A DNA stretch of 64,000 bases from Desmodus rotundus (lineage: Eukaryota > Chordata > Mammalia > Chiroptera > Phyllostomidae). Under the pieces are notes generated by a model. The model worked only from the letters and a program-made list of their open reading frames with translations, was not told the origin of the DNA and ran no database searches. The stretch's first letter is position 1, and the number at the start of each line of letters is the position of its first letter. This document shows positions 34,582 through 46,290 of this stretch, one piece after another. The stretch covers positions 2,647,342 to 2,711,341 of the forward strand of contig NC_071399.1 in assembly GCF_022682495.2 (NCBI RefSeq), given 5' to 3'. A program made the translations under genes and the position numbers.

Positions 34582-36873
34582 GCTCCTGCTCCTGCCCCTT
34601 CATCAGAGCACACTTGTGTGTGCCTAGTGTCCACACTTGTTTCAAGTTGATAGTGGTGATAAGGGCCCTGGTGTGGCATCTGTTTCCCGTCTGCTGGTGT
34701 TTACCTTCTGATGGTCAAAGAGGACAAGGAGCCTTGTTCTCGGTGAGTGCTTCAGGGGACAAAGGCCCCTTCTTCCTGCTGTTGGGCCCTGCTCATCTGA
34801 GGCCTGACCCTGGGCTCAGACCATCCCATGGAGTGGGGGGACCACCCCTGCATGTTCAGGGGTATCACTGCCCTGTGAGGGAGTCTTTCAGGTCCTGAGT
34901 GGTGGCTTCTGCAGGGGAGGGGACAGTGAGTTGGGCTCAGGTGAGGTGGACAGAGGGAAGGAGCTGGTCAGAGCAAAGCGAAGGACAGGCTTGTTTCAGG
35001 ACGTCAGTGGGACATATGTACATCGCGTACCCTGCTCAGCAGTCCCTTGTGTCCTTGTGGGGAAACAGGAAACACAACCACATTCCCGCAGCTCCCTTCC
35101 GAAATCGCTCACCTTTTACAATAAAATCAGTTCAGTCATGCACAAAGGACAAACTTCAAAACGCAGAAGACAGAAGAGTGGAAACACCAGTGTTCCTGTC
35201 CCCCATCTTTTCTGCAGGAACCACCGGGTCCCTGTGTCCTGGGTTTCCTTGCTCTGCGTGGGCTTCACCTCCAACACTGTCACACCAGCGCGTGCGGAAC
35301 AGCCTCACTGTGCAGTGTTACATTGTCCCAGTGTTTTCTATGCCATCATCGAACTTGTCCTCATTAATAAAACATCGTTAACTTGTGACAGTTTGGTTAT
35401 TTCTAAACGTTGGCAGTTCCAATCATAAATGTAATGAGTATTCTTTCACCTTCATCACCTTGCTTACTTGTGACTGTGTTTCAGATACACTTCTAGAATT
35501 AGATTGTGGGGACGAAGACCTCATTTTATATATTTAACAAACACTAATTTATTATTCGCTGCAGTTGCTGTTCTCACATCACTCACTGAAACACGTGAGC
35601 CCGATATGTCCGATGCACAGTGGGAGGTGTTTAAAAGGCCCCATGATTATCCCCAATTTCATCGTCCTTCCTTCCTGCTTATGATCCGGGCACCGATTTA
35701 TTTCGTTATGACAACACTTGATGTCCCAGACTTTCTTGCAGCTGAGAGAGGCCAATGAAGGGAGTTCCGATAAAACCTGGGAAGGGCACCATGTTTAAAT
35801 ACTTAAATCGATTACTGCCCCCGCCTCACAGGTGTGGTACATAATTGTTTTACATTTTTCTCCCCATTTTTGCCTGGAGGATGGGAGCCGTTGGAACGTG
35901 GGGCTGTACTGTGACCATGAAGAGAACAGTGACTGGAGGTGGATGGTGCAGCAGGAAGATGCCAGATGCCTGCCCTCGAGGTCAAGGCTGAGCCACATCA
36001 CCCACCTCCCGGGCTGCCTGCGTTCAGATTGTTGTGACGTGGGAAAACCACGCTTCTGACTTTCTACAGCCACTGGTGGCCGGGGCCCTGGTGGCTTGAG
36101 GCAGTCTGAGCCAGGGCTGCTGTGGTTTGGGTCTTTCCCAACCTGACAGGTAAGAATTGAACTCCAGTGGAGTCCTGGCTCTGTTTCTCTCAGGTGTCGG
36201 GGCAGCGTGTGTTCATCGCTACCATGTACTTTTATTTGTTCTCTCTGAGAGTCCTTTCCACTTGGCATCTGTTTTGGGAAATAGAAAGTTGGCTGATTCA
36301 GTTCTGTGGATTTTCAGATTTATATTTAAATTCAGAAAATTTGCTCCTTTTCCCAAGAGCTGCAAATCAATTCCAGAGTTTGTAATTTCTCTTTTTTTCC
36401 TCTGTCTACACAGAGACTTTGGAGTTTTATGTAGTTTTTAAAACATTTTTTGCTAATTTCTGAGTTTTGTGTCTGTTCTGTGAAAGTTTGTAAAGCCCTG
36501 TTTTTCACGTGTTAGTTCTGTTGCGTCCTGGACGTGGAAGCGCAGTGGGGCCCAAGGAGATCGATCGTAAAGGAATAAAATAAAACTGTTTTGCATCCTC
36601 AGTCTTTTCAGGGTAAAAAATTCTCATAATAGAAGTGGCCACAGGGCAAAGATAAATTCAAAGGTGCTATGAGTACAGCACAGTTTCAGGGTAGAACTCG
36701 GGGTCGTGGCCGTACGGATGCTGGTGGCCGCCGTGGACATGGGAGAGGGAGGGTAGAGAGATGCCTGTGTTCTGGAGATCAGGCTCCCGTGCATCTCAGC
36801 TGATAGATGGGAGACTACCTTTCAGCCCAGGAGTGAAGGGCCTGTCATTGGCCTTATGAAAAGCATATTTCTT

Positions 36874-37270
36874 TTTTTAATTTATGTTTTTTTGTTTTTC
36901 AAGTACAGTTGTCTCCATTTTCACCCGACCACATCCCACCATCCCACGCATCCCTGCCTCCCACCCTTGAACCTGCCCTCTTTGGCTTAGTCTATGTGTC
37001 CTTTATACATGTTTGTTGATGGCCCTTCCTCTATTTTCCCCCATTATCCCTCTACCCACTGCCCTCTTGTTACTATCTGTTTGTGCTTTACTTCAATGTC
37101 TCTGGTTATATTTTGCATACTTGTTTGTTTTGTTGATTAGGTTCCACTTACAGGTGAGATCACATGGTATTTGTCTCTCACTGCCTGGCTTACTTCACTT
37201 AGCATAATGCTCTCCAGATCCATCCATGCTGTTGCAAAGGGTAGGAGCTCCTTCTTTCTTTCTGTTGCAT
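36874..37270 (-). mobile_element. L1 3' end insertion between units 1 and 2
   Basis: Antisense L1 tail inserted in the unit sequence. The flanks are imperfect direct repeats, AGCATATTTCTT (36862-36873) and AGTATATTTCTT (37271-37282). It carries the usual 'gtcctttatacatgtttgttgat' 3' region (in pieces) and ends near 'ttgcaaaggg'. Confidence 0.75.
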
Positions 37271-37991
37271 AGTATATTTCTTAGTAGAATATTTTAAAAA
37301 TCAGTACAGGTTTATTATAACTAGTAGGCTCAATTTCTTTAAAGAGGGAGAAACTTGAGACCAAATCTTTCATCGGATATGGGTGTAATCTACCTTTTAG
37401 GGGTCTGAAGGGGGAGCATTTATTGCACGGGTCATTGGGCATGACCCTATACCAACTGGGTTCTCACCTCCCCTTTCCTCTGGTTGTGATTTGAGACCAC
37501 TGGTGCTGGTCAGTGTGTTCATTTTGGGAGGAGGTCTTCCTTTTCTCTGTTGGCGGCACAGTGAAGCATCAGTTCCCCCTGTCTTATTGACCCATCTAGG
37601 AGAAATATGTATGTAACTGAAACCCCTGCTTATCATGAGAAACTATCTGTACATATGGATGCCCACCCATGTCTTAAATTGAAAGAACAGGTATTATAGT
37701 TCATCGGATCCACCTTTCCTGGCAGCAACAAAACATTTCAACACGCCATAGAAACTTCTCTCTTTTTAGTTTCATTATCAACAGATTAGATTTTGCAGGT
37801 GAAAATCACCTTAATTAAGAATTACGTTCACTTTTCTTGCTTGTTGTTGCCCTGTGATGTTCAAATTGTGGAATGCAAAGGCTGCTCCCCTTCATGTAGA
37901 CCATTCAGGACAGAATTCCCTACACAATTCAACTGCACATATAGCCCTCATGGGAAAAAAAAAACCAAACCCAGTGAGTTTAATGCTTGGG

Positions 37992-37997
37992 TTTATT
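37992..37997 (-). terminator. Poly(A) signal of alpha-defensin gene 2
   Basis: AATAAA on the minus strand about 100 bases after the stop codon. Confidence 0.75.
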
Positions 37998-38095
37998 TTG
38001 GATCTAGAAGAAGAAAAGGTACAGGTACAGAGATTACTGCTTGTCCAGGTCTTCAGTGGAATCCCGCAGTGCTTTGGGGTCTCAGTCCACAAAGC

Positions 38096-39053
38096 TCATT
38101 TACAGCAAAGCCTGTACCGACGGCCAAAGACTTTACAGGTCCCAGAGAGACGCTCCAGAGTCTTGTTGACCTTGTTGTGTCGGCACCGGCGTCGTCGTCG
38201 GCAGCGGCATCTCTTTATTACCTCCTTTGCTATGTCAAGTCCTGCAGAGGGAAGAGAAGGGCCAGGCTCTGGGGGGCTCAGCTGGCCTCAGGGAGACCTT
38301 CTTTTTTTTTTTTTAATTTTTAAATTTTTATTGTTATTCAATTACAGTTGTATGCCTTTTCTCCCCATCCCTCCACCCCACCCCAGCTGAACCCACCTCC
38401 CTCCCCCACCTCCACCCTCCCCCTTGATTTTGTCCATGTGTCCTTTATACTAGTTCCTGTAATCCAGGGAGACCTTCTGAGAGGTGATGAGTCGATGTAA
38501 TGTAGACAGTCCCTGCCTGGTTCGGGTGAAAGGACTCAGTGTTTGTCATAAATCCCAAGAACTCTTACTGGTTCTGCTCATGCAGGGTCGTGATTTTCCC
38601 TGGTCCTAGTTATGGATCACGTGCTTGTGTCCTGTGCCTTGTCCCAGACATCTTCCCAATTTGGGGGTACATTCTTCTCACCCTCCTCACACACATATTC
38701 CATTTTTGAGCCCAGACTCCATGCAGCCTCCAAAAAGCCCCTCTAATGGGTGCAGACCCCAATAGCACGTGGGCGGGTGTCGCACCTGTAAGTTGTCGAG
38801 TGGTGCGTTCTTCTCCTGTGAAGGAGATGGCCACGTCCTGGTCCTCATCCTCAGGCTGGTCCTGGTCCTCATCCCCAAGCAGTTCCTGGTCCTCATCCTC
38901 AGGCTGGTCCTGGTCCTCATCCCCAAGCAGTTCCTTGTCCTTGACCCCAGGCTGGTCCTGGGCGGGAACCTGGTCAGCTGTCTCTTGCAGGGTCTGAGCC
39001 CGGGCCTGGAAGGCCAGGAGGAGAAGGGCAGCAAGGAGAGTGAGGGTCCTCAT
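38096..39053 (-). CDS. Alpha-defensin gene 2 (arginine-rich, extended propiece)
   Basis: Join 38096-38241 and 38786-39053 on the minus strand, 137 residues, the longest precursor of the array. Signal peptide MRTLTLLAALLLLAFQARAQ, then a strongly acidic propiece with five 8-residue repeats (residues 31-70). The mature part has six cysteines spaced C-x-C-x5-C-x15-C-x9-CC. As in gene 1, CysIII lies six residues before the usual place, which is occupied by Asn. Between CysII and CysIII are five consecutive arginines, written as a CGN triplet run, giving RCRCRRRRRCR. Glu-Arg and Gly-x-CysIV are kept. Hand net charge of exon 2 is about +15, propiece about -21. The donor is GTGCGA, weaker than the GTGAGA of the other genes, and the intron (544 bp) holds an L1 tail. 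TATA and AATAAA are present, so it is probably expressed. Confidence 0.9.
38303..38464 (-). mobile_element. L1 3' tail inserted in the intron of gene 2
   Basis: A 162-bp L1 3' fragment (T run, then a C-rich block and 'catgtgtcctttatactag') is bounded by an exact 14-bp direct repeat CAGGGAGACCTTCT at 38289-38302 and 38465-38478, a clean target-site duplication. The element is in the same orientation as the gene. Confidence 0.88.
38844..38963 (-). repeat. 24-bp coding repeat, 5 copies (gene 2 propiece)
   Basis: Residues 31-70: AQDQPGVK, DKELLGDE, DQDQPEDE, DQELLGDE, DQDQPEDE. The last four form a 48-bp higher-order repeat present twice. Confidence 0.88.
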
Positions 39054-39126
39054 GGCTGAGGGTCCCTGGAGATCTGGGTTGGGTGGGAGGAAAGAATGGA
39101 GTGGTGGGGAGGGCCCAGGCAGCCTG

Positions 39127-39238
39127 TACTTATAGGTGGGTTGGAGGGAGGCTCAGAGACTCCCAGGCAGTGAGGGAGAGGCTGTGCCTTTGGGTAGCCT
39201 GTGGCCAAGGCCACCATGACCCTCAAAGCCCCTTTGAT
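39127..39238 (-). promoter_or_regulatory. Promoter of alpha-defensin gene 2
   Basis: TATAAGTA at 39134-39127, 74 bases beyond the ATG, and CTTTGAT at 39232-39238 (plus strand). Nearly identical to the gene 1 promoter. Confidence 0.7.
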
Positions 39239-40136
39239 GCTCCTGCTCCTGCCCCTTCATCAGAGCACACTTGTGTGTGCCTAGTGTCCACACTTGTTTC
39301 AAGTTGATAGTGGTGATAAGGGCCCTGGTGTGGCATCTGTTTCCCGTCTGCTGGGTGTTTACCTTCTGATGGTCAAAGAGGACAAGGAGCCTTGTTCTCA
39401 GTGAGTGCGTCAGGGGACAAAGGCCCCTTTTTCCTGCTGCTGGGCCCTGCTCATCTGAGGCCTGACCCTGGGCTCAGACCATCCCATGGAGTGGGGGGAC
39501 CACTCCTGCATGTTCGGGGGTATCACTGCCCTGTGAGGGAGCCTTTCAGGTCCTGAGTGGTGGCTTCTGCAGGGGAGGGGACAGTGAGTTGGGCTCAGGT
39601 GAGGTGGACAGAGGGAAGGAGCTGGTTAGAGCAAAATGAAGGACAGGCTTGTTTCAGGACGTCAGTGGGACATATGTACATCGCGTACCCCGCTCAGCAG
39701 TCCCTTGTGTCCTTGTGGGGAAAAAGGAAACACAGCCACATTCCCGCAGCTCCCTTCCGAAATCACTCACCTTTTACAATAAAAACAGTTTAGTCATGCA
39801 CAAAGGACAAACTTCAAAACGCAGAAGACAGAAGAGTGGAAACACCAGTGTCTCCCGTCCCAGCCCCCCATCTTTTCTGCAGGAACCACCAGGTCCCATG
39901 TGCTGTGTTTCCTCACTCTGCGTGGGCTTCACCCCGAACACTGTCACGTCAGCGCATGCGGAACGGCGTCAGTGTTTTATAGCATCACGCCGTCTCAGTG
40001 CTTTATATGTCGTCCTTCAACAATGATTGTCATTGACAAAACCAGGTTGAATTGCTACAATTTGGTCATTTCCAAATATTTGCAGATACAAGCATAATGC
40101 AATGAGTATAATTTAGATATATCTTCTTGCTCTTAA

Positions 40137-43100
40137 ATGACTATAAATTTTATTTTATTTATTCATTTATTGATTGTTACTGTATTTCTTTTCCATTGCT
40201 ATTTAGCCCTCTTATACCCCCCTCCTTTCTGCAGTCACCTCACTGTTGTCCATGTCTACGAGTCCTTTTCCCTTTTCCCTCTACTCACGAGACTCCCCTG
40301 CCCAGAGCTGTCAGCCTGCTCTCCATCTACGAGTCTGTCTCTGTTTTGCTTGTTACTTCAGTTTGTTCATTAGATTCCACATGAGTGAAATCACGTGGTA
40401 CTTGTCTTTCTCTGACGAGCTTATTTCACTTGGCATGATGTTCTCTAGGGCTGTCCATGCTTTTGCAAAAGGCGAGATTTCCTTCTTTTTTATGGCCAAG
40501 TAGCATTTCACCTAGTGAGTGCACCACAGGTTTTTTATCCACGCCTCTACTGATGGGCACTCGGGCTGTTTCCAAATCTTGGTGATTGTAAGTAACGCTG
40601 CAATGAACACAGGGGTGTTACATTTTTTCAGGTTAGTGATATGGGTTTCTTTGGTTGTATTCCCAGAAGGGAATCACTGGGTCATAGGCAGCTTCATTTC
40701 TAATTTTTGAGGAAACTCTATACTGTTTTCTCTTACATTTTTATTTTATTTTACAGAGACGGGAAAGGGAGGGAGAAAGAGAGGGAGAGAAAGATGGATG
40801 TGAAAGAGAAACATCAATTGCTTGCCTTCCGCCTTCTAAAAGGGTTCCGACATGTGCAGAGCATAGAATCTGCCATCCGGGTTCGTGGCCTGACCAGTAA
40901 TCAAACTGTCGACATTTTAGTTTCAGTCCGATGCCCAAGCAACTGAGCCACACCGGCCAGGGCACCTATACTGCTTTCCACAGTGGCTGCACCAGTCTGC
41001 ATCCCCACCAGCAGTGCATGAGAGTTCCCTTTTCTCCACATCCTCGCCAGCACTTGTTTGTGGATTTATTGATGATAGCTATTCTGACAGGTGTGAGATG
41101 ATATCTCCTTGTGGTTTTAATTTGCATCTCTCTGATGATTAGTGATGGTGAGCATCTTTTCCTGTGTCTGTTGGCCATCTGAATGTCCTCTCTGGAGAAG
41201 TGTCTATTCAGGTCCTTTGTCCATTTTTAAATAGGATTGTTTGTTTGTTTGTTTTTGTGTTGAGCTTTACAAGTTCTTTATAAATTTTGGACATTAACCC
41301 CTTATCAGATGTATGATTGGCAAATATGTTCTCCCATTCAGTGTGTTCTCTTTCCATTTTGTTGATTGATTACTTGCTGTGCAAAAACTTTTTAGTTTGA
41401 TGTAGTTCCATTTGTTTATTTTTTCTTCTGACTCCATTGCTTGAAGAGTTACATAAAAAATATGACTATGAGAAATGTTCGAGATTTTACTGCCTATGTT
41501 TTCTTGTGGGGTTTTTATTGTTTCGAGTCTAACATTTAAGTCTTTAATCTATGTATGGTGTAAGAAGGTTGTATAATGTCATTTTTTTACACCTATCTGT
41601 TCAACTTTCCCAACACCATTATTGAATAAACTATATTTACCCTGTTTTATGTTTTTTGCCTTTTTTGTCAATTATTATTTGACCATTAAGGCATGGGTTT
41701 ATTTCTGAGGTCTATTCTGTTCTACTGATCTCTATGTCTTTTACCAGTACCAGGCAGTTTTGATTACAATGGCCTTGTAGTATAGTGTGATACCGGGTAG
41801 TGTTACTCCTCCCATTTTATTCTTCTTTCTCAAGATGGCTGTTGCTATTTGGGTTTTTTTTGTGTGTGTATGTGGTTCCACAATTTTTTGAAATATTTGT
41901 TCTAGTTCAGTGAAATAAGCCATTGGTATATTGATGGGAATTGTGTTGAATGTACAGATTGCTTTGGGTTGTATGGATATTTTAATGATGTTAGTCCTTC
42001 CTATCCATGAACATGGTATGCACTCCCACTAATTTTATCTTCAATTTCTTTCTTCAGTGTCTTACAATTTTCTGTAGATAGGTGTTTTACATTCTTTGTT
42101 ATATTTATTCCTAGATCTTTTATTCTTTTTGAAGCAATTGTGAGTGGGATTGTTTTCTTAGTTTCTCTTCTGATAGTTCATTATTGGTATATAGAAGTGC
42201 AACTGATTTCTGAATATTTATTTTGAATCCTGCTACTTTACTAAATTCATTTATCAGTTCCTATATTTTTGTGTGTGAAATCTTTAGGCTTCTATATATA
42301 CAGTATCATGTCATCTGCCAATAATGAGAGCTTTATTTCTTCCTTTCCAATTCGTATGCCTTTCATTTCCTCTTCTGTCTGATCGCTGTGGCTAGGACTT
42401 CCAGTACTATACTGAGTAAGAGTGGTGAAAGTGGACACCCCTGTCTAGTTCCTAGTTTAAGGGAAACACTTCTAGTTTTTGCCCATTGAGTATGATGTTG
42501 GGTGTGGGTTTGTCATATGTGGCCTTTATTACATTGAGGTTCGTTCTCTCTTATTTCCGCTTTGCTGAGAATTTTTCCAGTAAATGGGTGCTGGTTTTAT
42601 CAAATGCTTTTTCTGAGTCTATTGGTATGATCATGTGGTTTTCATCCTTCATTTTTTTTTATGTGGTGAATCACATTTATTGATTTGCAGATATTGTACC
42701 AATCTTGCATCCTTGGAATAAATCCCACTTGATCCTGATGTATGATCTTTTTAATGTATTGCTGGATCTGGTTTCCTAACATCTTGTTGAAGATATTAGC
42801 ATCTATGTTCATGAGGGATATTGGCTTATAATTTTCTTTCTTTTCAGTGTCTCTATCTGGTTTCAGAATTAGGATAATGTTGCCTTCACAAAATGAGCTT
42901 GGGAGAGTTTCCTTCTCTTGAATTTTTTGGAATAGTTTGAGGAAGATTGGTGTTAGTTCTTCTCTGAATATTTGGTAAAATTCCCCTTGAAGCCATCTGG
43001 TGTAGAACTTTTTTTGGTGGGAGTTTTGATTACTGTTTTAGTTTCACTAGTTGTAATCTTTCTATTCAGATTCTCTGATTTTTCTTGAATTAGTTTTGGA

Positions 43101-44520
43101 AGGTTGTATGTTCCTAGGACTTTATCCATTTCTCCCAGATTGTCCAATTCATTGGCATAACTTGTTCATATGATTTTCTTACAAGCCTTTATACTTTTTG
43201 GTGTTAATTGTTACTTCTCCTGTTCCATTTCTGATTTTATTTATTTGGGTCCTCTCTCTTTGGTTCTGATGAGTCTGGTTAAAGGTTTGTCAGTCTTTTT
43301 TTTATTTTTTCAAAGAACCAGCTTTTGGTTTCATTAATCTTTTTTGTTTTTTTAGGCTCAATTTCATTTATTTCGGCTCTGATATTTATTATTTTCTTCC
43401 TTCTACTCACTTTGGGCTTTGTTTGTTGTTTTTTTCATGGTTCCTTTAAGTGTGAAGTTGGATTGTTTGAGTGTTTTCTTGTTTCTTGAGAGAGGCCTGC
43501 AATGCTATGAATTTCCCTCTTAGAACTGCTTTTGCAGTACCCCACAGATTTTGGGTTGTTGTGTTCTTATTTTCATTTGTTTCAGGTGTCTTTTGATTTC
43601 TTTCTTGATCTTCCTGTTAACTCATTCATTTTTAAATAATATGTTATTTAGTCTCCTGTCTTTTAATTTTTTTCCTGTGGTTGATTTCTATTTTGGTATC
43701 ATTATGGCCAGAGAAGATACTTGATACGATTTCAACCTTCTTCAATTTTTTAAGTCTAGTTTTGTGACCTACCATGTGGTTCATCCCAGAAAATGTTCCA
43801 TGTGAAATCTAGAAGAATGCGTGTTCTGCTGCTTTGGGGTGAAATGCGGTGAAGTTACCATGTGACCCCATGTGTCATGTAAGGCTGTCTTTTCCTAGCT
43901 GATTTTCTATCTGAAAGCTTCGTCCATTGATGTCAATGGGATGTGAAAAATCCTCTACCAAGACTGTGTTTCTGTTGGTCTCTCCGTCTATGTACATTGA
44001 GATTTGTTTTAAATATTTAGGTGCTCCTATGTAGGATGCATAAATGTTTACAAGGGTTATACCCTTTTGTTGGATTGCTCCTTTTATCATTGTGTAGTAT
44101 CCTTCTTTGTCTGTTACTGTAGCCTTTGTTTTGAAGTCTATTTTTTCAGCTGTAAGTATTGTGTTTCCAGCTTCTCTCTTTATTTCTATTGTCATGAAAT
44201 ATCTTTCTCCATCCCTTTACTTTTAGTCTGTGTGTTTCTTATGTTCTGAGGTGGGTCTGTTGTAGACAGCATGCATACGGGTTTGTTTTCTTATCCATTC
44301 AGCCACCCTATGTCTTTTGATTGGAGCATTAAGCTTTTTATATTTAAAGTGATTATTTATAGATATGTATTTATTATTGCTTATTCTTTTAACTATGTTC
44401 CTCTGTTCCTCCCTTTCCTCCTCCTCATCTACTTCCTACCCCTCCTCCTTCTTCAAGCTGGCCCTTTAACATTTCTTGCCATACTGGTTTGGTGATAATA
44501 AGCCAAGTTCATGCTGCTGC
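40137..44520 (-). mobile_element. Large 5'-truncated L1 LINE, antisense
   Basis: An L1 with its 3' end at the left. On the minus strand the relics run from the endonuclease domain of ORF2 (44195-43875, GNTILTAEKIDF and IQQKGITLVNIYA) through the start of the reverse transcriptase (43147-42953, MDKVLGTYNLPKLIQEKSEN and PDGF) to the C-terminal part (41923-41741, [12 protein letters not shown]). Stops and frameshifts break ORF2 throughout, ORF1 is absent, and it is dead. A Ves SINE sits inside at 40731. It separates unit 2 from the gene-less partial unit. Confidence 0.88.
40731..40965 (-). mobile_element. Ves SINE nested in the L1, reverse
   Basis: Reverse Ves SINE (ends 'gagccacaccggccagg') flanked by the direct repeat CTATACTGTTTTC / CTATACTGCTTTC (40718-40730 and 40966-40978, one mismatch). 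The L1 sequence resumes directly after it, showing that the SINE is younger than the L1. Confidence 0.85.
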
Positions 44521-44524
44521 CTTC

Positions 44525-46290
44525 TGAAATTTGTCTTCTTTAAAATAAAGAAATTAATTCATGTACAAAGGAGAAAATACAAAAGGTAGCTATGTGATGA
44601 ATGAAAGATAACAACATGCTCCCTGTGCCAGCCCCCCCGTACTTTCTGGGGGAACTACCATGGTCTCCGTATTCTGTTTGCTCTACTCAGCCCAGGCTCT
44701 AACTTGAACACTATTATACCAAGTTGCACAGAACAGCTCCACTATTTTTATAGCATCACACTACCCCAGGGCTGTATGTGTCTTCCTTCAACTATTTGTT
44801 TTTGCTCATTAAATTTTTACAACTTGGGTTGTTTCTAAAGATTTGCAGTTATAAGCGTAATGGCAACGAGTCTCTTTTTACCTACATTATCTTGCTTATA
44901 TATGAGTGTCTTTTAGATAAATTTCTAGGCATAGACTATAGGGACAAAAACCACATCATATACATTTAACATATATTTATTGTCACTCACTAAAATATAT
45001 GAGCCCAACTGTGCCCCATGCACAGTTGAAGGTAGTTAAAAAGTTTTGTGATTATCCCCCAATTTCATCATCCTGTCTTCCTTCCCAGGATCCGGATAGC
45101 ATTCTGCTTTGTTAAAAAAAAAACCACACACACTTGATTCCACTTGCAGCTGAGAATGGCCAATAAATGGAGGTCTAATACAATGTAACCTGGAAAAGAC
45201 ACTGTATTTAGATAATTGAATCAATTATTGCTATTGGGTCTCATTTTGCTATGCTGTTGTTTTGTATTTTTCTCCCTATTTCTGCTTGGAGGACATGATC
45301 AGTTGGAATGTACTGCTGTATTCTGACTGTAACAAGTAACGTGACTCAGTGTGGATGGGGGAGCAGGAAGGTGCGAGATGCCAGCCCTTGAGGTCAAGGC
45401 TGAGGCATGTCATCCACCTTCTGGGCTGCCCGCATTCAGATGGTTGTGGCGTGGGAAAAATGCACTCCTGACTTTCTACAGCCGCTGGTGGCCGGGGCCC
45501 CGGGATTCTGGTGGTGGCTGAAAGCAGTCTGAGCCCTGGACTGTGAGATTATAGATCCCTCCCAACCTGACAGGTAAGCATTGCCAACCCTGTGGAGTCC
45601 TGGCTGTGCCTTCCTTCATGTCAGGAACAGCATTTTCTTGGCTGATTTATTTCTATAAGTTTCATTTATCAATTTAGGACATTGGCTTTTTGTTCCATAT
45701 AGTCAGTGCCAGTTATTTGCAGAGTTTGTCATTTTTTTGGCTTTTTCTCTTGTCTACACAGAGACTTTGGAGTATTATGTAGTTTTTAAAGCTTTTTTTT
45801 TTTGTAATTTCTGAGTATTGTGTCTTTCCCACTGAAGTGTGTAAAGCTCCGTCTTCCATGTGCTGGAGCTTTGGTGTCCTGGATGTGGAAGTGGAGTGGG
45901 GCCCAAGGAGATTGATTGTAAAGGTGTAAAATAAAACTGGCATTCTCAGTCTATTTTAGGGAAAAATTCTCAAAATAGAAATGGCCACAGGGTAAAGATA
46001 AATTCAAAGGTGCTATGAGTACAGAAGAGTTGCAGCATAGAACATGGGGTAGTGGCTGTACGGATGCCGGTGGCCCCTGTGGACATAGGAGAGGGAGGGT
46101 AGAGAAATGACTGTGTTCTGGAAATCAGGCTCCTGTGCATCCCAGCTGATAGGTAGCAGCCTACCTTTCAGCTTACGATGAAGCATCTATCATGGGCATT
46201 ATTAAATGCATATTTCTTAGTAGAATGTTGTTAATATCACTATGGGTTTACTTTAACTTATAGACTCAAATCTCTTTAGAGAGAGAGAGT
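44525..46290. repeat. Gene-less partial alpha-defensin unit
   Basis: This stretch aligns with the upstream part of the other units starting about 700 bases upstream of a defensin ATG ('aaataaag...catgtacaaaggag' against the same place at 39770). Its first 370 bases repeat what already lies at 39757-40130 on the other side of the L1. No defensin exon belongs to it. Confidence 0.7.

Larger units (their letters stand above)
33450..36873. repeat. Alpha-defensin tandem unit 1
   Basis: Left-most copy of the duplicated unit: 3' flank, gene 1, and about 2.4 kb of upstream sequence shared with the other units. Shared landmarks include 'gggacaaaggcccc' and 'ggtcctgagtggtggcttct'. The upstream 800 bases are almost identical to those of unit 2. 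It ends at an L1 tail inserted at 36874. Confidence 0.8.
37271..40130. repeat. Alpha-defensin tandem unit 2
   Basis: Second copy: 3' flank, gene 2 and about 1.08 kb of upstream sequence, cut by the large L1 at 40137. Confidence 0.8.

Noticed and set aside
38746..39059. Long plus-strand frames rich in Ser-Trp or Leu-Val opposite the gene 2 propiece (also at 34020-34404, 47327-47707, 62181-62447)
   Set aside because: They are the antisense shadows of the 24-bp coding repeat, which is open in several frames because its length is a multiple of three.
42953..44195. Reverse-transcriptase and endonuclease-like minus frames as cellular genes
   Set aside because: They are broken parts of L1 ORF2 within a dead LINE.
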